DNA of 64,000 nt, from assembly GCF_000426845.1 (NCBI RefSeq), contig NZ_AUGD01000002.1:620001-684000 (forward strand). Direction: 5' to 3'. The stretch is from Bradyrhizobium sp. in8p8. Lineage in GTDB: Bacteria > Pseudomonadota > Alphaproteobacteria > Rhizobiales > Xanthobacteraceae. Position numbers and translations under genes: made by a program. Shown piece after piece: positions 1 through 7,948 of this stretch (the stretch's first letter is position 1; every line of letters starts with the position of its first letter). The notes beneath the pieces were generated by a model that was not told the origin of the DNA, did no database searches, and worked only from the letters and a program-made list of their open reading frames with translations.

Positions 1-618
1 GCGCGCTTTGAGAAAGACGTCGAGCGGCTGGCCCGAGACGACCTCAACGACACGGCCGAGTACGTCGGTCGCCACTGAATATTCCCAGGCCGTGCCTGGA
101 TGATAGGACAGCGGCAGATCGGCAAGCTTGTCGATCAGGTCCGAGAGCGGGGTCAGAGGATTGAGCACACGCGCATCGTTGTACCCCTTGAACAGCACCG
201 TGCCGGGATCGAAGATGCCGTAGCTCAGGCCGGAGGTGTGGGTCAGAAGCTTGCGGATCGTGATCGGGCTTGTTGCGGGCTCGACGTCCGAGAGACTTGC
301 CGCGCCCTGCTTCAGCACCTTGCGATTGCCAAGCTGCGGCAGGACCTTTTCGACGGGGTCATCGAGCCCGATGCCGCCTTCCTCGACCAGCAGCATGATC
401 GCGCAGGTGACGAAGATCTTGGTGTTGGAGAACGCGCGGAAAATATGGTCCGGCCGAAGCGCTGTGTTCGCCTCGCGATCGGCAAAGCCGACGCATTGCT
501 GATCGAGCACTTCGCGCCCGCGCAGCACCGCCCAGGATGCGCCTGGAATGATCTCCTGATCGACGTAGCGCTGCATCGCCGTCCGTGCGGCGGAAAAATC
601 AGGTGTCCTGGCGTCCAT
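1..618 (-). CDS. Serine hydrolase, class C beta-lactamase fold (C-terminus cut by window edge)
   Basis: The reading frame runs off the left edge, so only the first 206 residues are visible. The nucleophile motif SxxK is S64-N-T-K67, followed by HTSGL near residue 127 and the second catalytic motif YSV at 180-182. This is the arrangement of the beta-lactamase/penicillin-binding-protein-like hydrolases (Pfam Beta-lactamase, class C), many of which are esterases or peptidases rather than true beta-lactamases. No signal peptide is visible, so a cytoplasmic esterase is likelier than a drug-resistance enzyme. The ATG at 618 has a strong GGGGGG ribosome site 5 bases upstream. It lies 69 bases downstream of the GNAT gene on the same strand and may share its transcript. 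The substrate cannot be told. Confidence 0.88.
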   Translation of the reverse strand, partial: MDARTPDFSAARTAMQRYVDQEIIPGASWAVLRGREVLDQQCVGFADREANTALRPDHIFRAFSNTKIFVTCAIMLLVEEGGIGLDDPVEKVLPQLGNRKVLKQGAASLSDVEPATSPITIRKLLTHTSGLSYGIFDPGTVLFKGYNDARVLNPLTPLSDLIDKLADLPLSYHPGTAWEYSVATDVLGRVVEVVSGQPLDVFLKAR

Positions 619-687
619 GTAATCCCCCCTGTTATGGTTGGAATCGATATAGCGCGAATTCGTGCAATATGAAGCCCTACGCGCGGC

Positions 688-1380
688 TCATGCCTGTTTC
701 ATTAGCGCAGTGACGTGCAGGCGCCGGCGAATCCACATGCCCTGCCGTTCGTAGAGCGCGATCGCCGACGTGTTGCTGGAAAACACGTGCAGGAACGGAA
801 TCTCGCCGCGAGCCTCGATCCGGCGCGCGACCGCCGCGAGCAACGCCTGCGCGTAGCCCCGCCCACGGTAGTCCGGATGCACGCAGACGGCGGTCATCTC
901 GACAAACTTTCCCGGCTTCATGCGCTCCCCCGTCATCGCAACCAGTTCGCCGCCGGAGCGAATGCCGAGGAACGTGCCGAGCTCATGAGTACGCCGCGCG
1001 AATGGACCGGGCTTCGTCAGCTCGGTCAGTGCCATCATCGCGGGCACGTCGGCCGCCCCCAACGTGACGATCTCGGCATCGCGCAACGGGCTGTCGGCCG
1101 GCGAGCCGATCATCTGCTCACCTGTATCGGCGAGCACCACCTTGAAGCCCGCGGGAACCTCGACCGGCTCCGGCGTGAACAGCGCAGCCACCTGAGAACC
1201 GGACAGCAGATCACCGAGCGCAGCAAAGCTTTCCGCCGACATGTCGGCCATGTCGGCAAACGGCGTCATGTCCACGGGATAGCGCAGCGCCCGTGGGCCG
1301 CCTTCGGCCAGGTGCCTCTGGCTCGTCGTCAACGCGCTCCAGATCGGACGATCCAGCAGCGCCAGATCGGTGTCGGACAT
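688..1380 (-). CDS. GNAT family N-acetyltransferase
   Basis: This 230-residue protein has a GNAT domain in its C-terminal half. The acetyl-CoA pyrophosphate loop is visible as HPDYRGRGYA at 168-177, then an N-S-x-x-A-x-x-L-Y-E segment at 203-211 typical of the last GNAT strands. The N-terminal 100 residues resemble the extra region of two-lobed GNATs. It would transfer an acetyl group from acetyl-CoA to an amine; the substrate is unknown. It starts 4 bases after the stop of the upstream Lin0512-family gene, so the two are very likely co-transcribed and possibly translationally coupled. Confidence 0.9.
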   Translation of the reverse strand: MSDTDLALLDRPIWSALTTSQRHLAEGGPRALRYPVDMTPFADMADMSAESFAALGDLLSGSQVAALFTPEPVEVPAGFKVVLADTGEQMIGSPADSPLRDAEIVTLGAADVPAMMALTELTKPGPFARRTHELGTFLGIRSGGELVAMTGERMKPGKFVEMTAVCVHPDYRGRGYAQALLAAVARRIEARGEIPFLHVFSSNTSAIALYERQGMWIRRRLHVTALMKQA

Positions 1381-1384
1381 TGGC

Positions 1385-1732
1385 CTAGTCCTTGTCGAAG
1401 CTGACGATCACGGCCGCATTGGCGATCAGGATCGGATCGTTGGCCGCTTCCGTGGCCGAGGGAATCTCCAGCCCGCCTTTGACCGCCGTAACCGTTACGG
1501 TGCCGTAAGGCAGCTCCTTGGCGACGGCTTCCTTGTCGACGGCCTCCGGGTTGGGCACCGCAATCGTGACGTCGACGAACATGTCGTTCGCGGTCTTCCC
1601 GATCATCCGGAAGAAGCCGAGGCTCGAATGTCGGATCGCATCGGACACCGCGCGCTTTGCCGCCTTGGTAGCGTCCCTGCCGTGAACGTCGACGCCCATG
1701 CCCATCTCGGTGACACAACGAACGCGGGTCAT
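1385..1732 (-). CDS. Lin0512 family protein
   Basis: A 115-residue protein matching the Lin0512 family (Pfam PF09585, function unknown). The family pattern is visible: an N-terminal MGMGVDVHGRD segment, a central GKTANDMFVDVTIAVP stretch and a C-terminal IANAAVIVSFDK strand. No catalytic motif can be assigned. Some members are small oligomeric proteins of unknown role. The start at 1732 has AGGA 9 bases upstream. It is the first gene of a short unit with the GNAT gene (4-base gap). A palindromic repeat lies just upstream at 1804-1889. Confidence 0.85.
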   Translation of the reverse strand: MTRVRCVTEMGMGVDVHGRDATKAAKRAVSDAIRHSSLGFFRMIGKTANDMFVDVTIAVPNPEAVDKEAVAKELPYGTVTVTAVKGGLEIPSATEAANDPILIANAAVIVSFDKD

Positions 1733-1803
1733 TTCATAGTCCTGTGGTTGGGTTGGTAATGCTCAAGCGGATTGTTATCGCATTTGGGCCGATCCGCATA
1801 CTC

Positions 1804-1889
1804 CGTCATTGCGACGAGCGGAAGCGACGGACCAATCCAGCCGCCTCTCAAGAACGATTCTGGATTGCTTCGCTGCCCTCGCAATGACG
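1804..1889. repeat. Palindromic intergenic repeat, family A (gtcattgcg...cgcaatgac)
   Basis: The ends are cgtcattgcg (1804-1813) and cgcaatgacg (1880-1889). Inner arms carry aatccag (about 1832) and ctggattgcttcgct (from about 1859). Related copies occur at 21995-22083, 40974-41006 and 49099-49184, each between genes or at a gene end. It looks like a REP-type element of a kind common in Bradyrhizobium. Confidence 0.75.
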
Positions 1890-1912
1890 TGTGTAGCGGA
1901 GAAGGCCCAGAC

Positions 1913-3577
1913 TCACGCCTTTGCCTTCTCGTGCGCCCTTAGCTCATCCACCAGCACTCGCACGTTCTCCGAATAATCGACCGGGATGGAGACCAGATGC
2001 ACGCCGCCCTCCTGGAATGCCTCTTCCAGCGTCGGTCCGAAGCGGTCGATGCTCTCGATGCGATGTCCTTTCGCGCCATAAGCCTTCCCGTAGACAACGA
2101 AGTCGGGATTGCGGAAGGTCATGCCGTAGTCAGCGAAACGATCGACGGCCTGCTTCCAGCGGATCATGCCGTAGGCATTGTCCTCCAGCACCAGCACGAC
2201 CAGATTGAGCTTGAGTCGGACAGCCGTCTCCATCTCCTGGCTGTTCATCATGAAACCACCGTCGCCGGCAATGGCGAGCACGCGGCGGTCGGGATATAGC
2301 ATCGCGGCCATCATCGCCGACGGGAGGCCGGCGCCCATGGTCGCAAGCGCGTTGTCGAGCAGCAGCGTGTTCGCGACTCGGGTGCGGTAGTTGCGCGCGA
2401 ACCAGATCTTGTACATGCCGTTGTCGAGCGCGACGATGCCGTTCTCCGGGATCACCCGGCGGATGTCGTGCACGATCCGCTGCGGGGTCGGCGGCCAGCG
2501 CGCTTCGGTGGCCCGGTCGGCGAGGTGCTTCAATATCTCTTCGCGCAGCGGGAGCAGCGCCGCCGCCTGCGGCAGCCTGCCTTCGATCCGATCCGCGAGC
2601 AGCTCCAGACTTGGGCCGACGTCGCCGACGACCTCGGCGTCGGGAAAGTAGACCAGCTCCACGCTCGCCGGCGTGTAGCTCACGTGAATCACCTTCGGGC
2701 CCGCCGGCCCCATGATGAATGGCGGCTTCTCGATCGGGTCGTGTCCGATGGCGACGATCACATCAGCCGCATCGATCGCGTCGTGGACGTAGTCTCGCTC
2801 GGACAGCGCTGCCGTGCCCATGTAGAGGTTGGTGCCGCCGGGCACGGTGCCCTTCCCCATTTGCGTGGTGAAGAACGGAATCCCGGTCCGCTGCACGAAG
2901 CTTGCGATGCCATGCGTCGATCGCGGTCGGCTGGTCGCAGCGCCCATCATCACCAGCGGACGCTTTGCTGCCAAAATCAGTTCGGCGGCCCGATCGAGCG
3001 CAACGTGATGGGCAACCGGAATCTCGATCGGATGAACCGGAATCACGGGAGCCGGCGGCACTTCATCGCCCGCGATGTCCTCGGGCAGCTCGAGATGCAC
3101 CGGCCCGGGCCGCTCCTCCATCGCGACGCGAAAGGCATCGCGCACCACGGTCGGGATGCTGGAGGCGCTGACGATCTGCCGCGACAGCTTCGTCAGCGGC
3201 TTCATGGTCGCGACCACGTCCACGATCTGAAAGCGCGCCTGCCGGCTGCTCATGATCGGCTTCTGTCCGGTGATCAGGATCATCGGCATGGCACCGAGAT
3301 GCGCGTAGGCGGCGCCCGTAGACAGGTTGAGAGCACCAGGACCAAGTGTCGACAGACAGACGCCGGGCTTCCCGGTCAGCCGACCATGGGTAGCGGCCAT
3401 GAAGGCCGCAGCCTGCTCGTGGCGGGTCAGGATCAGCTCGATTTTGGAGGTGCGGAGGGATTCGACCAGATCGAGATTCTCTTCGCCGGGAATGCCGAAG
3501 ATTTTGTCAACGCCCTCATTCTCAAGCGCCGCAACGAACAGATCCGATCCCTTGACCTTGCGCTCCTGCCCGCTCAT
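1913..3577 (-). CDS. Thiamine diphosphate-dependent acetolactate synthase-like enzyme, large subunit
   Basis: The 554-residue protein has the three-domain layout of ThDP enzymes. The ThDP-activating glutamate is E54 in the RHEQAA motif, and the Mg-ThDP site is GDGG at 438-441 with N467 in EDNAYG. Known relatives condense pyruvate to acetolactate (biosynthetic IlvB or catabolic AlsS), but sulfoacetaldehyde or other 2-oxoacid-using members share the fold, so the substrate is not certain. No small regulatory subunit lies nearby, which fits a catabolic or stand-alone enzyme. An open frame extends upstream to 3697, but I chose the ATG at 3577 because it has GCGGAG 6 bases upstream and begins with the usual N-terminus. 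It is divergent from the MarR-GNAT regulator. Confidence 0.88.
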   Translation of the reverse strand: MSGQERKVKGSDLFVAALENEGVDKIFGIPGEENLDLVESLRTSKIELILTRHEQAAAFMAATHGRLTGKPGVCLSTLGPGALNLSTGAAYAHLGAMPMILITGQKPIMSSRQARFQIVDVVATMKPLTKLSRQIVSASSIPTVVRDAFRVAMEERPGPVHLELPEDIAGDEVPPAPVIPVHPIEIPVAHHVALDRAAELILAAKRPLVMMGAATSRPRSTHGIASFVQRTGIPFFTTQMGKGTVPGGTNLYMGTAALSERDYVHDAIDAADVIVAIGHDPIEKPPFIMGPAGPKVIHVSYTPASVELVYFPDAEVVGDVGPSLELLADRIEGRLPQAAALLPLREEILKHLADRATEARWPPTPQRIVHDIRRVIPENGIVALDNGMYKIWFARNYRTRVANTLLLDNALATMGAGLPSAMMAAMLYPDRRVLAIAGDGGFMMNSQEMETAVRLKLNLVVLVLEDNAYGMIRWKQAVDRFADYGMTFRNPDFVVYGKAYGAKGHRIESIDRFGPTLEEAFQEGGVHLVSIPVDYSENVRVLVDELRAHEKAKA

Positions 3578-3699
3578 GTCGTCTCCGCTTGCTGTGCTGG
3601 CTCGGCCGCGTGCCGCCGCAGCCGGCACATGGTAGCGAGCTTCCGCTCCGGCACAACTCACAATGAGGCGCACAATTGCGCCCGATCGGTTCGCCACCG

Positions 3700-3731
3700 T
3701 TGACAGGTCATTTTATCTGACTAAAGTCAGA
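3700..3731 (+). promoter_or_regulatory. Promoter with overlapping palindromic operator, probably leaderless
   Basis: A perfect -35 box TTGACA (3700-3705) is followed after 16 bases by TAAAGT (3722-3727), a plausible -10. The palindrome TCTGACTAAAGTCAGA (3716-3731; 7 of 8 base pairs match) covers the -10. The ATG of the MarR-GNAT gene is at 3736, about 8 bases after the -10, so transcription would start at or next to the start codon. No ribosome site is visible. Autorepression by the MarR domain is the natural reading, but it is an inference. Confidence 0.55.
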
Positions 3732-3735
3732 CATC

Positions 3736-4608
3736 ATGCTCGACCCGGTCTCCCGCGTCCGCCGCTTCAACCGTGCCGTCACCTCCGCCGTCGGCGCGCT
3801 CGACACCTCCTTTCTCGGACGCGGCCGGCCGCTTGGTGCGGCGCGCGTGCTCAATGCGATCGGGCACGGGCGTTCCGATGTGGCGGAGATCCGCGACTAT
3901 CTCGCTCTCGATTCAGGGCTGATGAGCCGCCTGCTGCGCAGCCTCGAAGACGAGGGGCTGATCGAGACCGCCGCGCATGAGGACGATGCGCGGCGGCGTG
4001 TCGCAAAATTGACGCGCGCGGGCCGGCGCGAGTTCGCGGCCTACGAAGCGCTGTCGAACGCGCAGGCGGAAGGCCTCCTCGCGCAACATTCGCAGCGCGA
4101 GGCCTTATTGGCGGCAATGGACCTGATTGCCTCCGCGCTGACGCGCGAGCGCGTCGCACTTGACGAGGTGGACCCGCGGAGCGAACAGGCGCGCTACTGC
4201 CTCGGCGAGTACTATGCCGAGCTCGGGCGCCGCTTCAGCCAGGGCTTCGACGTCTCGCTCTCGCGCGATCCTGATGCCAAGGACATGCGCCGGCCGCGCG
4301 GCACCTTCATCGTCGCGATGTCGGACACACTGCCGATCGGTTGCGTCGGGTTGAAGGGAACTGATCACGGCTACGCCGAGATCAAGCGGCTGTGGGTCGC
4401 GCCGGCAGCCCGCGGATTGCGGCTCGGCCGGCGCCTGATGGATGCAGCCGAGGATGCAGCGCGGGAACTCGGCATCGGGCTGCTGCGGCTCGACACCAAC
4501 AGCGCGCTGCCCGAAGCCGGCCAGCTCTATCGCAGCACGGGCTGGCGCGAGATTCCCCGCTTCAACGATGATCCCTATCCGGACCTCTTCTTCGAGAAGC
4601 GCCTCTGA
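3736..4608 (+). CDS. MarR-type winged-helix regulator fused to a GNAT acetyltransferase
   Basis: A 290-residue fusion. Residues 1-145 form a MarR-like winged helix domain: recognition region DSGLMSRLLRSLEDEGLI at about 55-72 and wing with DARRR at about 82-86. Residues 150-290 form a GNAT domain with the acetyl-CoA loop APAARGLRLGRRLM at about 222-235. This fusion (bifunctional HTH/GNAT) is known and widespread in proteobacteria, but its acetyl acceptor is mostly unknown. It is divergent from the acetolactate synthase-like gene, which it may control through the operator at 3716-3731. The start at 3736 gives a complete MarR N-terminus and no Shine-Dalgarno. Confidence 0.9.
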   Translation: MLDPVSRVRRFNRAVTSAVGALDTSFLGRGRPLGAARVLNAIGHGRSDVAEIRDYLALDSGLMSRLLRSLEDEGLIETAAHEDDARRRVAKLTRAGRREFAAYEALSNAQAEGLLAQHSQREALLAAMDLIASALTRERVALDEVDPRSEQARYCLGEYYAELGRRFSQGFDVSLSRDPDAKDMRRPRGTFIVAMSDTLPIGCVGLKGTDHGYAEIKRLWVAPAARGLRLGRRLMDAAEDAARELGIGLLRLDTNSALPEAGQLYRSTGWREIPRFNDDPYPDLFFEKRL

Positions 4609-4663
4609 GCTGGACCTGTTTGCGGTGCTCGTGCGTTGCGACCCGGACCACAGGAGCCTCGCC

Positions 4664-5050
4664 ATGACGACAGACGAGCTCGCCGAGTTCTACCGCGACT
4701 ACATCGCCTGCCTGAACCGGCGAGACTGGCCGGCGCTCAGACAATTCGTGCACGAAGACGTCGCCCACAACGCGCGGCCCCTCGGGCTGCCGGGCTATCG
4801 CGCGATGCTGGAACGGGACATTCGGGAGATTCCCGATCTGCAATTCCACATCGAGATGCTGATCTCCGCGCCACCCCGCATCGCCGCCCGACTGAAGTTC
4901 GATTGCGCACCAGTCGGGACATTCCTGGGTCTTGCCGTCAACGGCAAGCGCGTGTCCTTCTGCGAGAACGTGTTCTACGAATTTCGCGACGGCAAGATCC
5001 GGCAGGTCTGGTCGGTGATCGACAAGCTCGCGATCGAGGCGCAACTCTGA
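4664..5050 (+). CDS. SnoaL/NTF2-like protein (ester cyclase-type fold)
   Basis: A 128-residue protein with the cone-shaped alpha+beta NTF2/SnoaL pattern: an N-terminal helix FYRDYIACLNRRDW, a VHEDVAHNA segment, then paired strands ending in FYEFRDGKIRQVWSVIDKLAI. This pattern is typical of SnoaL-like polyketide cyclase/ester cyclase relatives, whose individual members have diverse or unknown activities. The ATG at 4664 has AGGAG 7 bases upstream; a longer frame open to 4442 overlaps the previous gene and lacks a ribosome site. It follows the MarR-GNAT gene by 55 bases and may be co-transcribed with it. The function is not assigned. Confidence 0.82.
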   Translation: MTTDELAEFYRDYIACLNRRDWPALRQFVHEDVAHNARPLGLPGYRAMLERDIREIPDLQFHIEMLISAPPRIAARLKFDCAPVGTFLGLAVNGKRVSFCENVFYEFRDGKIRQVWSVIDKLAIEAQL

Positions 5051-5071
5051 CGCCCCGCCTTCATCCGGAGC

Positions 5072-6289
5072 TCACGCCGGCGCCGGCGCCACCTCGCCTT
5101 GCGGCTTTGCGAACGGCCGGAACGTCATCGCCATCAGGAACGCACCAAGGCCCATCGCCCACGAGGCGATGTAGAGCCAGGCGTAGCTCGAGAAGGCGTC
5201 GTAGATCAGGCCGCCGGCGAGCGGGCCCGTGGCCATGCCGAGGCTGCCGGCCATCGCCGTGCCGCCGATCACCGTGCCCATCATCCTGAGCGGAAAGTTC
5301 TCGCGGATGAGGACGGCGTAGAGCGGCATGGTGCCGGCGTAGATGAAGCCGAAGATGGCGCCGACCGCGTAGAACGTGGCAAGCTGGTTGGCGAAGACAT
5401 AGGCGAGCGCGCCGAAGGCCTGCAGCAGCAGCCCAGAAACCAGCACGCGCTTGGCGCCGAAGCGGTCGCCCATCAGGCCGAAGGCGATGCGCCCGCCCAG
5501 GCCGGCAAACCCCTCGATGCTGTAGATCGTCACCGCCGCGACCAGCGGAATGCCGCAGCTCACGGCATAGCTGACGGTGTGGATGATCGGACCCGAATGG
5601 GTCGCGCAGCAGAAGAAGTTGGTCGCGAGCAGGATGAGGAATTGCGGCGAGCGCAGCGCGTCGCCCATCGACATCTCGGCCTGCGCAGCGCCCTCGCCCG
5701 GTGCGACAGCAGCCTGCGCGAGCGCCGGCGGACGGCGCACCAGGAACGAGACCGGGATCATGATGGCCCCGACCACGAGCGCGATGATCTGCATCGAGGT
5801 GCGCCAGTCGTGGCCGGAGACGAGCCAGGCCGCCAACGGCGACATCGTCATCGGCGCCATGCCCATGCCGGCGGAGACCAGCGACACCGCGAGGCTGCGG
5901 TTTGTGTCGAACCAGCCGGTGACGGTCGCCATCATCGGCGCGAAGATCGCCGCACAGGACGCGCCGACCAGGAGGCCGAACACGATCTGGAACACGATCA
6001 GCGAGGTCGCATGGCTCGCGGCTAACAGGCTGAGCGTGAGCACGATCGATCCCGTCAGCACCACGGGCAACGGGCCGAAGCGATCGGTCAGCGTGCCCCA
6101 GGCCATGCTGGTGAAGGCCATCGCCAGGAAGCCGACCGTCATCGCGCTGGAAATGCCGGTCACCGACCACCCGGTGTCCTTTGCGATCGGCTGCAGGAAC
6201 ACCGGCAGCGAAAACATGCCGCCGACTGCGACGCAGCCGAGCAGGCCGCCGGCGGCGACGATCACCCAGCGATAGTTGGAAGAAGTCAT
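5072..6289 (-). CDS. Major facilitator superfamily transporter
   Basis: A 405-residue membrane protein with 12 predicted transmembrane helices. The loop 2-3 motif GTLTDRFGP lies at about 65-73, with the matching loop 8-9 motif GLMGDRFGAKR in the second half, a duplication typical of MFS carriers. Length and style fit the oxalate/formate or monocarboxylate-like antiporter branch, but the substrate cannot be told. The ATG at 6289 has GGGAGA 6 bases upstream. It ends 21 bases from the convergent SnoaL-like gene. A second MFS gene of similar type lies at 55477-56766, but the two are not close copies. Confidence 0.88.
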   Translation of the reverse strand: MTSSNYRWVIVAAGGLLGCVAVGGMFSLPVFLQPIAKDTGWSVTGISSAMTVGFLAMAFTSMAWGTLTDRFGPLPVVLTGSIVLTLSLLAASHATSLIVFQIVFGLLVGASCAAIFAPMMATVTGWFDTNRSLAVSLVSAGMGMAPMTMSPLAAWLVSGHDWRTSMQIIALVVGAIMIPVSFLVRRPPALAQAAVAPGEGAAQAEMSMGDALRSPQFLILLATNFFCCATHSGPIIHTVSYAVSCGIPLVAAVTIYSIEGFAGLGGRIAFGLMGDRFGAKRVLVSGLLLQAFGALAYVFANQLATFYAVGAIFGFIYAGTMPLYAVLIRENFPLRMMGTVIGGTAMAGSLGMATGPLAGGLIYDAFSSYAWLYIASWAMGLGAFLMAMTFRPFAKPQGEVAPAPA

Positions 6290-6633
6290 TTGGGTCTCCC
6301 GTCAGATCTGTCTGGGTGAAAGACGAACGGGAACCGCCGCAGTCGACAAGCTGATGCATATTGTGTGGCATCGTTTGCGAGCTGCCAACAAGCCTGCGAA
6401 AACAACCCCATGCACAGTAGCCGGTCGCTGCAGGATCAATGACTTACGGCGTCAGCAACGTGCAAGGCCTGGACCGTCCTTTGACTCGTCGGGCAAAACA
6501 CCGGCACAAATGCCACATCCCGCCGATCCTGATCTCGTCCACGACTCCGATCGTGACCACGGCTGGTCCGTTCGACGGCCGGTTCCCGCACAGGGACGTC
6601 ACGCCGTATGCGGCGTGACGTCCCTGCGAATTT
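6290..6633. other. Intergenic region (344 bp) between MFS gene and DUF308-like gene
   Basis: This region lies upstream of the MFS gene and downstream of the DUF308-like gene, both on the minus strand. I see no convincing gene in it. Short open frames exist but lack ribosome sites and coding bias. The only clear structure is the hairpin at 6591-6626. Confidence 0.6.
6591..6626. terminator. Long perfect hairpin, probable terminator for the DUF308-like gene
   Basis: Arms of 16 bases, CAGGGACGTCACGCCG (6591-6606) and CGGCGTGACGTCCCTG (6611-6626), pair perfectly around the 4-base loop TATG. It lies 7 bases beyond the stop of the minus-strand gene ending at 6634. There is no T-run on either side, so it could instead be a repeat or RNA-stability element. 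Confidence 0.5.
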
Positions 6634-7206
6634 TCATGCGGCGGCACGACGCCGCCAATCCGTGACGGTCAACCAGACCGCCGAGACCAGGAAGTAGAGC
6701 GCGCCGACCGCGGCATAGCCCGCGACATTCGAGATCGACGGGATTGCTGGCATCGAGGCCTGAAAGATGAAGAAGCCGCCCGCCAGCGCCGACTGGCCTC
6801 CGCTGAGAACCATGGCCCATTGCGCGCCAAACAGCTTCCAGCGCCGCAAGGCAGTGCCGAGTTGGAGCAATCCGGACAGGATCGCCCAGGCGCCGAAGAT
6901 TCCGAGCACCCAGTTCATGCTGACCTGCAAGGCCAGGATGACCGCAATGGTGGTCGCCAGGCTGACGAGCACGTTGAGGCCCTGCGTGCGGTTCTGGTTC
7001 AACCCGCCGTTCGAGAGCGCGTCGAGATAGTTGGCCGCGGCGTCCCATGCCGGATACGCAACGAGTAGCGTCGCCGCGATCACCGCAGATGACGGCGCGA
7101 TGGCCAAGGCCAGAACGACCCAGCCAACGGAAAACGCCGCCCGCAGGAAGTAGTACTGCTTCAGCCATTGATCGGCCGTATCCGAGGTCAGTTCATGAGC
7201 TCTCAC
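6634..7206 (-). CDS. DUF308/HdeD-like integral membrane protein
   Basis: The 190-residue product is strongly hydrophobic with about six transmembrane helices. The stretch GIFGAWAILSGLLQLGTALRRW resembles repeats of the HdeD/DUF308 family, but the match is by eye. I chose the GTG at 7206 because AAGGAAAAAG lies just upstream and the helix pattern begins soon after; no in-frame ATG is near. It is downstream of the TetR gene on the same strand, with a TetR-type operator (7218-7233) 12 bases before its start. It is probably repressed by that TetR protein. Its function is unknown; the GTG start is the least certain part. Confidence 0.72.
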   Translation of the reverse strand: MRAHELTSDTADQWLKQYYFLRAAFSVGWVVLALAIAPSSAVIAATLLVAYPAWDAAANYLDALSNGGLNQNRTQGLNVLVSLATTIAVILALQVSMNWVLGIFGAWAILSGLLQLGTALRRWKLFGAQWAMVLSGGQSALAGGFFIFQASMPAIPSISNVAGYAAVGALYFLVSAVWLTVTDWRRRAAA

Positions 7207-7217
7207 TTCTTTTTCCT

Positions 7218-7233
7218 TACCTACTAGTTGGTA
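7218..7233. promoter_or_regulatory. TetR-type operator 1 (upstream of DUF308-like gene)
   Basis: The 16-mer TACCTACTAGTTGGTA is a palindrome with only its 5th and 12th bases unpaired. It matches 14 of 16 bases with the site at 7883-7898 in front of the TetR gene. It ends 12 bases from the GTG of the downstream gene. Confidence 0.7.
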
Positions 7234-7286
7234 GATTACGAAGCGGATGCATGCCCACCGCGCGGGCTTGCACCGCGTCGATCTCC

Positions 7287-7871
7287 TCAGTGCCTGCTGG
7301 AAAGCCGATCCAGCAGCGGCCGCGTGATGGTCCCGAACATCTTGGGATCGCCATAGGCGCGCGCCGACAGCATCGCGCCGTGAACGGTTGCCATAAACGA
7401 TTCCGCCTCGATCCTTGCCGTGCTGGCGAGTTGCAATCGTCCCTGCCGCTTGCCGCGCTCCATCGCCGAGGTCAGCCACGAGGCCAGCGCGCGGAAATGA
7501 GCTCGCACTTCAACGGCGACTTCCTCGGGCAAGATCGGAAGCTCGCTTGCCAGGAGCGCACACACGCAGAACGGAGCCGTCGCGTCCTTGATACATACCT
7601 CCCAGTACGCGATGTAGCTTCTGAGCTGCTCGCCGGGATCCGCAACGTTGCGTTCAAGCGCCGCCAGTCCGGCTTGCGCCTCCTCGCGATAGCGCGACAC
7701 GAGGGTCCGGACCAGATCGACTTTGCTGGCGAAATGGTGGTGAATGCTCGGCTTGCGGATGCCGACGACATCGGCGATGTCGGCGTAGCTGAAGCCGTTG
7801 TAGCCGCCCGCGATGATCAGGGTGCGCGCGCAGGCGAGAATGTCGTTGGCTGTGGATGAAACGTTGCTCAT
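7287..7871 (-). CDS. TetR/AcrR family transcriptional repressor
   Basis: A 194-residue protein. The N-terminal DNA-binding domain has its helix-turn-helix at about 28-47, with the recognition helix in IRKPSIHHHFASKVDLV. The rest is a helical ligand domain containing a CVCALLASELPILP segment similar to TetR_C proteins that sense small hydrophobic compounds. It is likely autoregulated through the site at 7883-7898, and controls the membrane-protein gene 80 bases downstream through the site at 7218-7233. The inducer is unknown. Confidence 0.92.
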   Translation of the reverse strand: MSNVSSTANDILACARTLIIAGGYNGFSYADIADVVGIRKPSIHHHFASKVDLVRTLVSRYREEAQAGLAALERNVADPGEQLRSYIAYWEVCIKDATAPFCVCALLASELPILPEEVAVEVRAHFRALASWLTSAMERGKRQGRLQLASTARIEAESFMATVHGAMLSARAYGDPKMFGTITRPLLDRLSSRH

Positions 7872-7882
7872 GGCCAGTCATC

Positions 7883-7898
7883 TACCTTCCAGTTGGTA
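7883..7898. promoter_or_regulatory. TetR-type operator 2 (upstream of tetR)
   Basis: TACCTTCCAGTTGGTA, flanked by extra paired bases to give ATCTACC...GGTAGAT (7880-7901). It sits 12 bases upstream of the TetR start codon at 7871, the same distance as operator 1 from its gene. Confidence 0.72.
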
Positions 7899-7948
7899 GA
7901 TACTCAAGATGAGAGTGCTTCAATGATCCGTGAGTGGTAGGAGCCTCC

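Noticed and set aside
1..618. Antibiotic resistance beta-lactamase
   Set aside because: Motifs fit the class C fold, but no signal peptide is present and the family is mostly esterases or peptidases.
2468..3703. Long plus-strand open frame opposite the acetolactate synthase gene
   Set aside because: It is a shadow of the minus-strand gene with no recognisable motif and no ribosome site.
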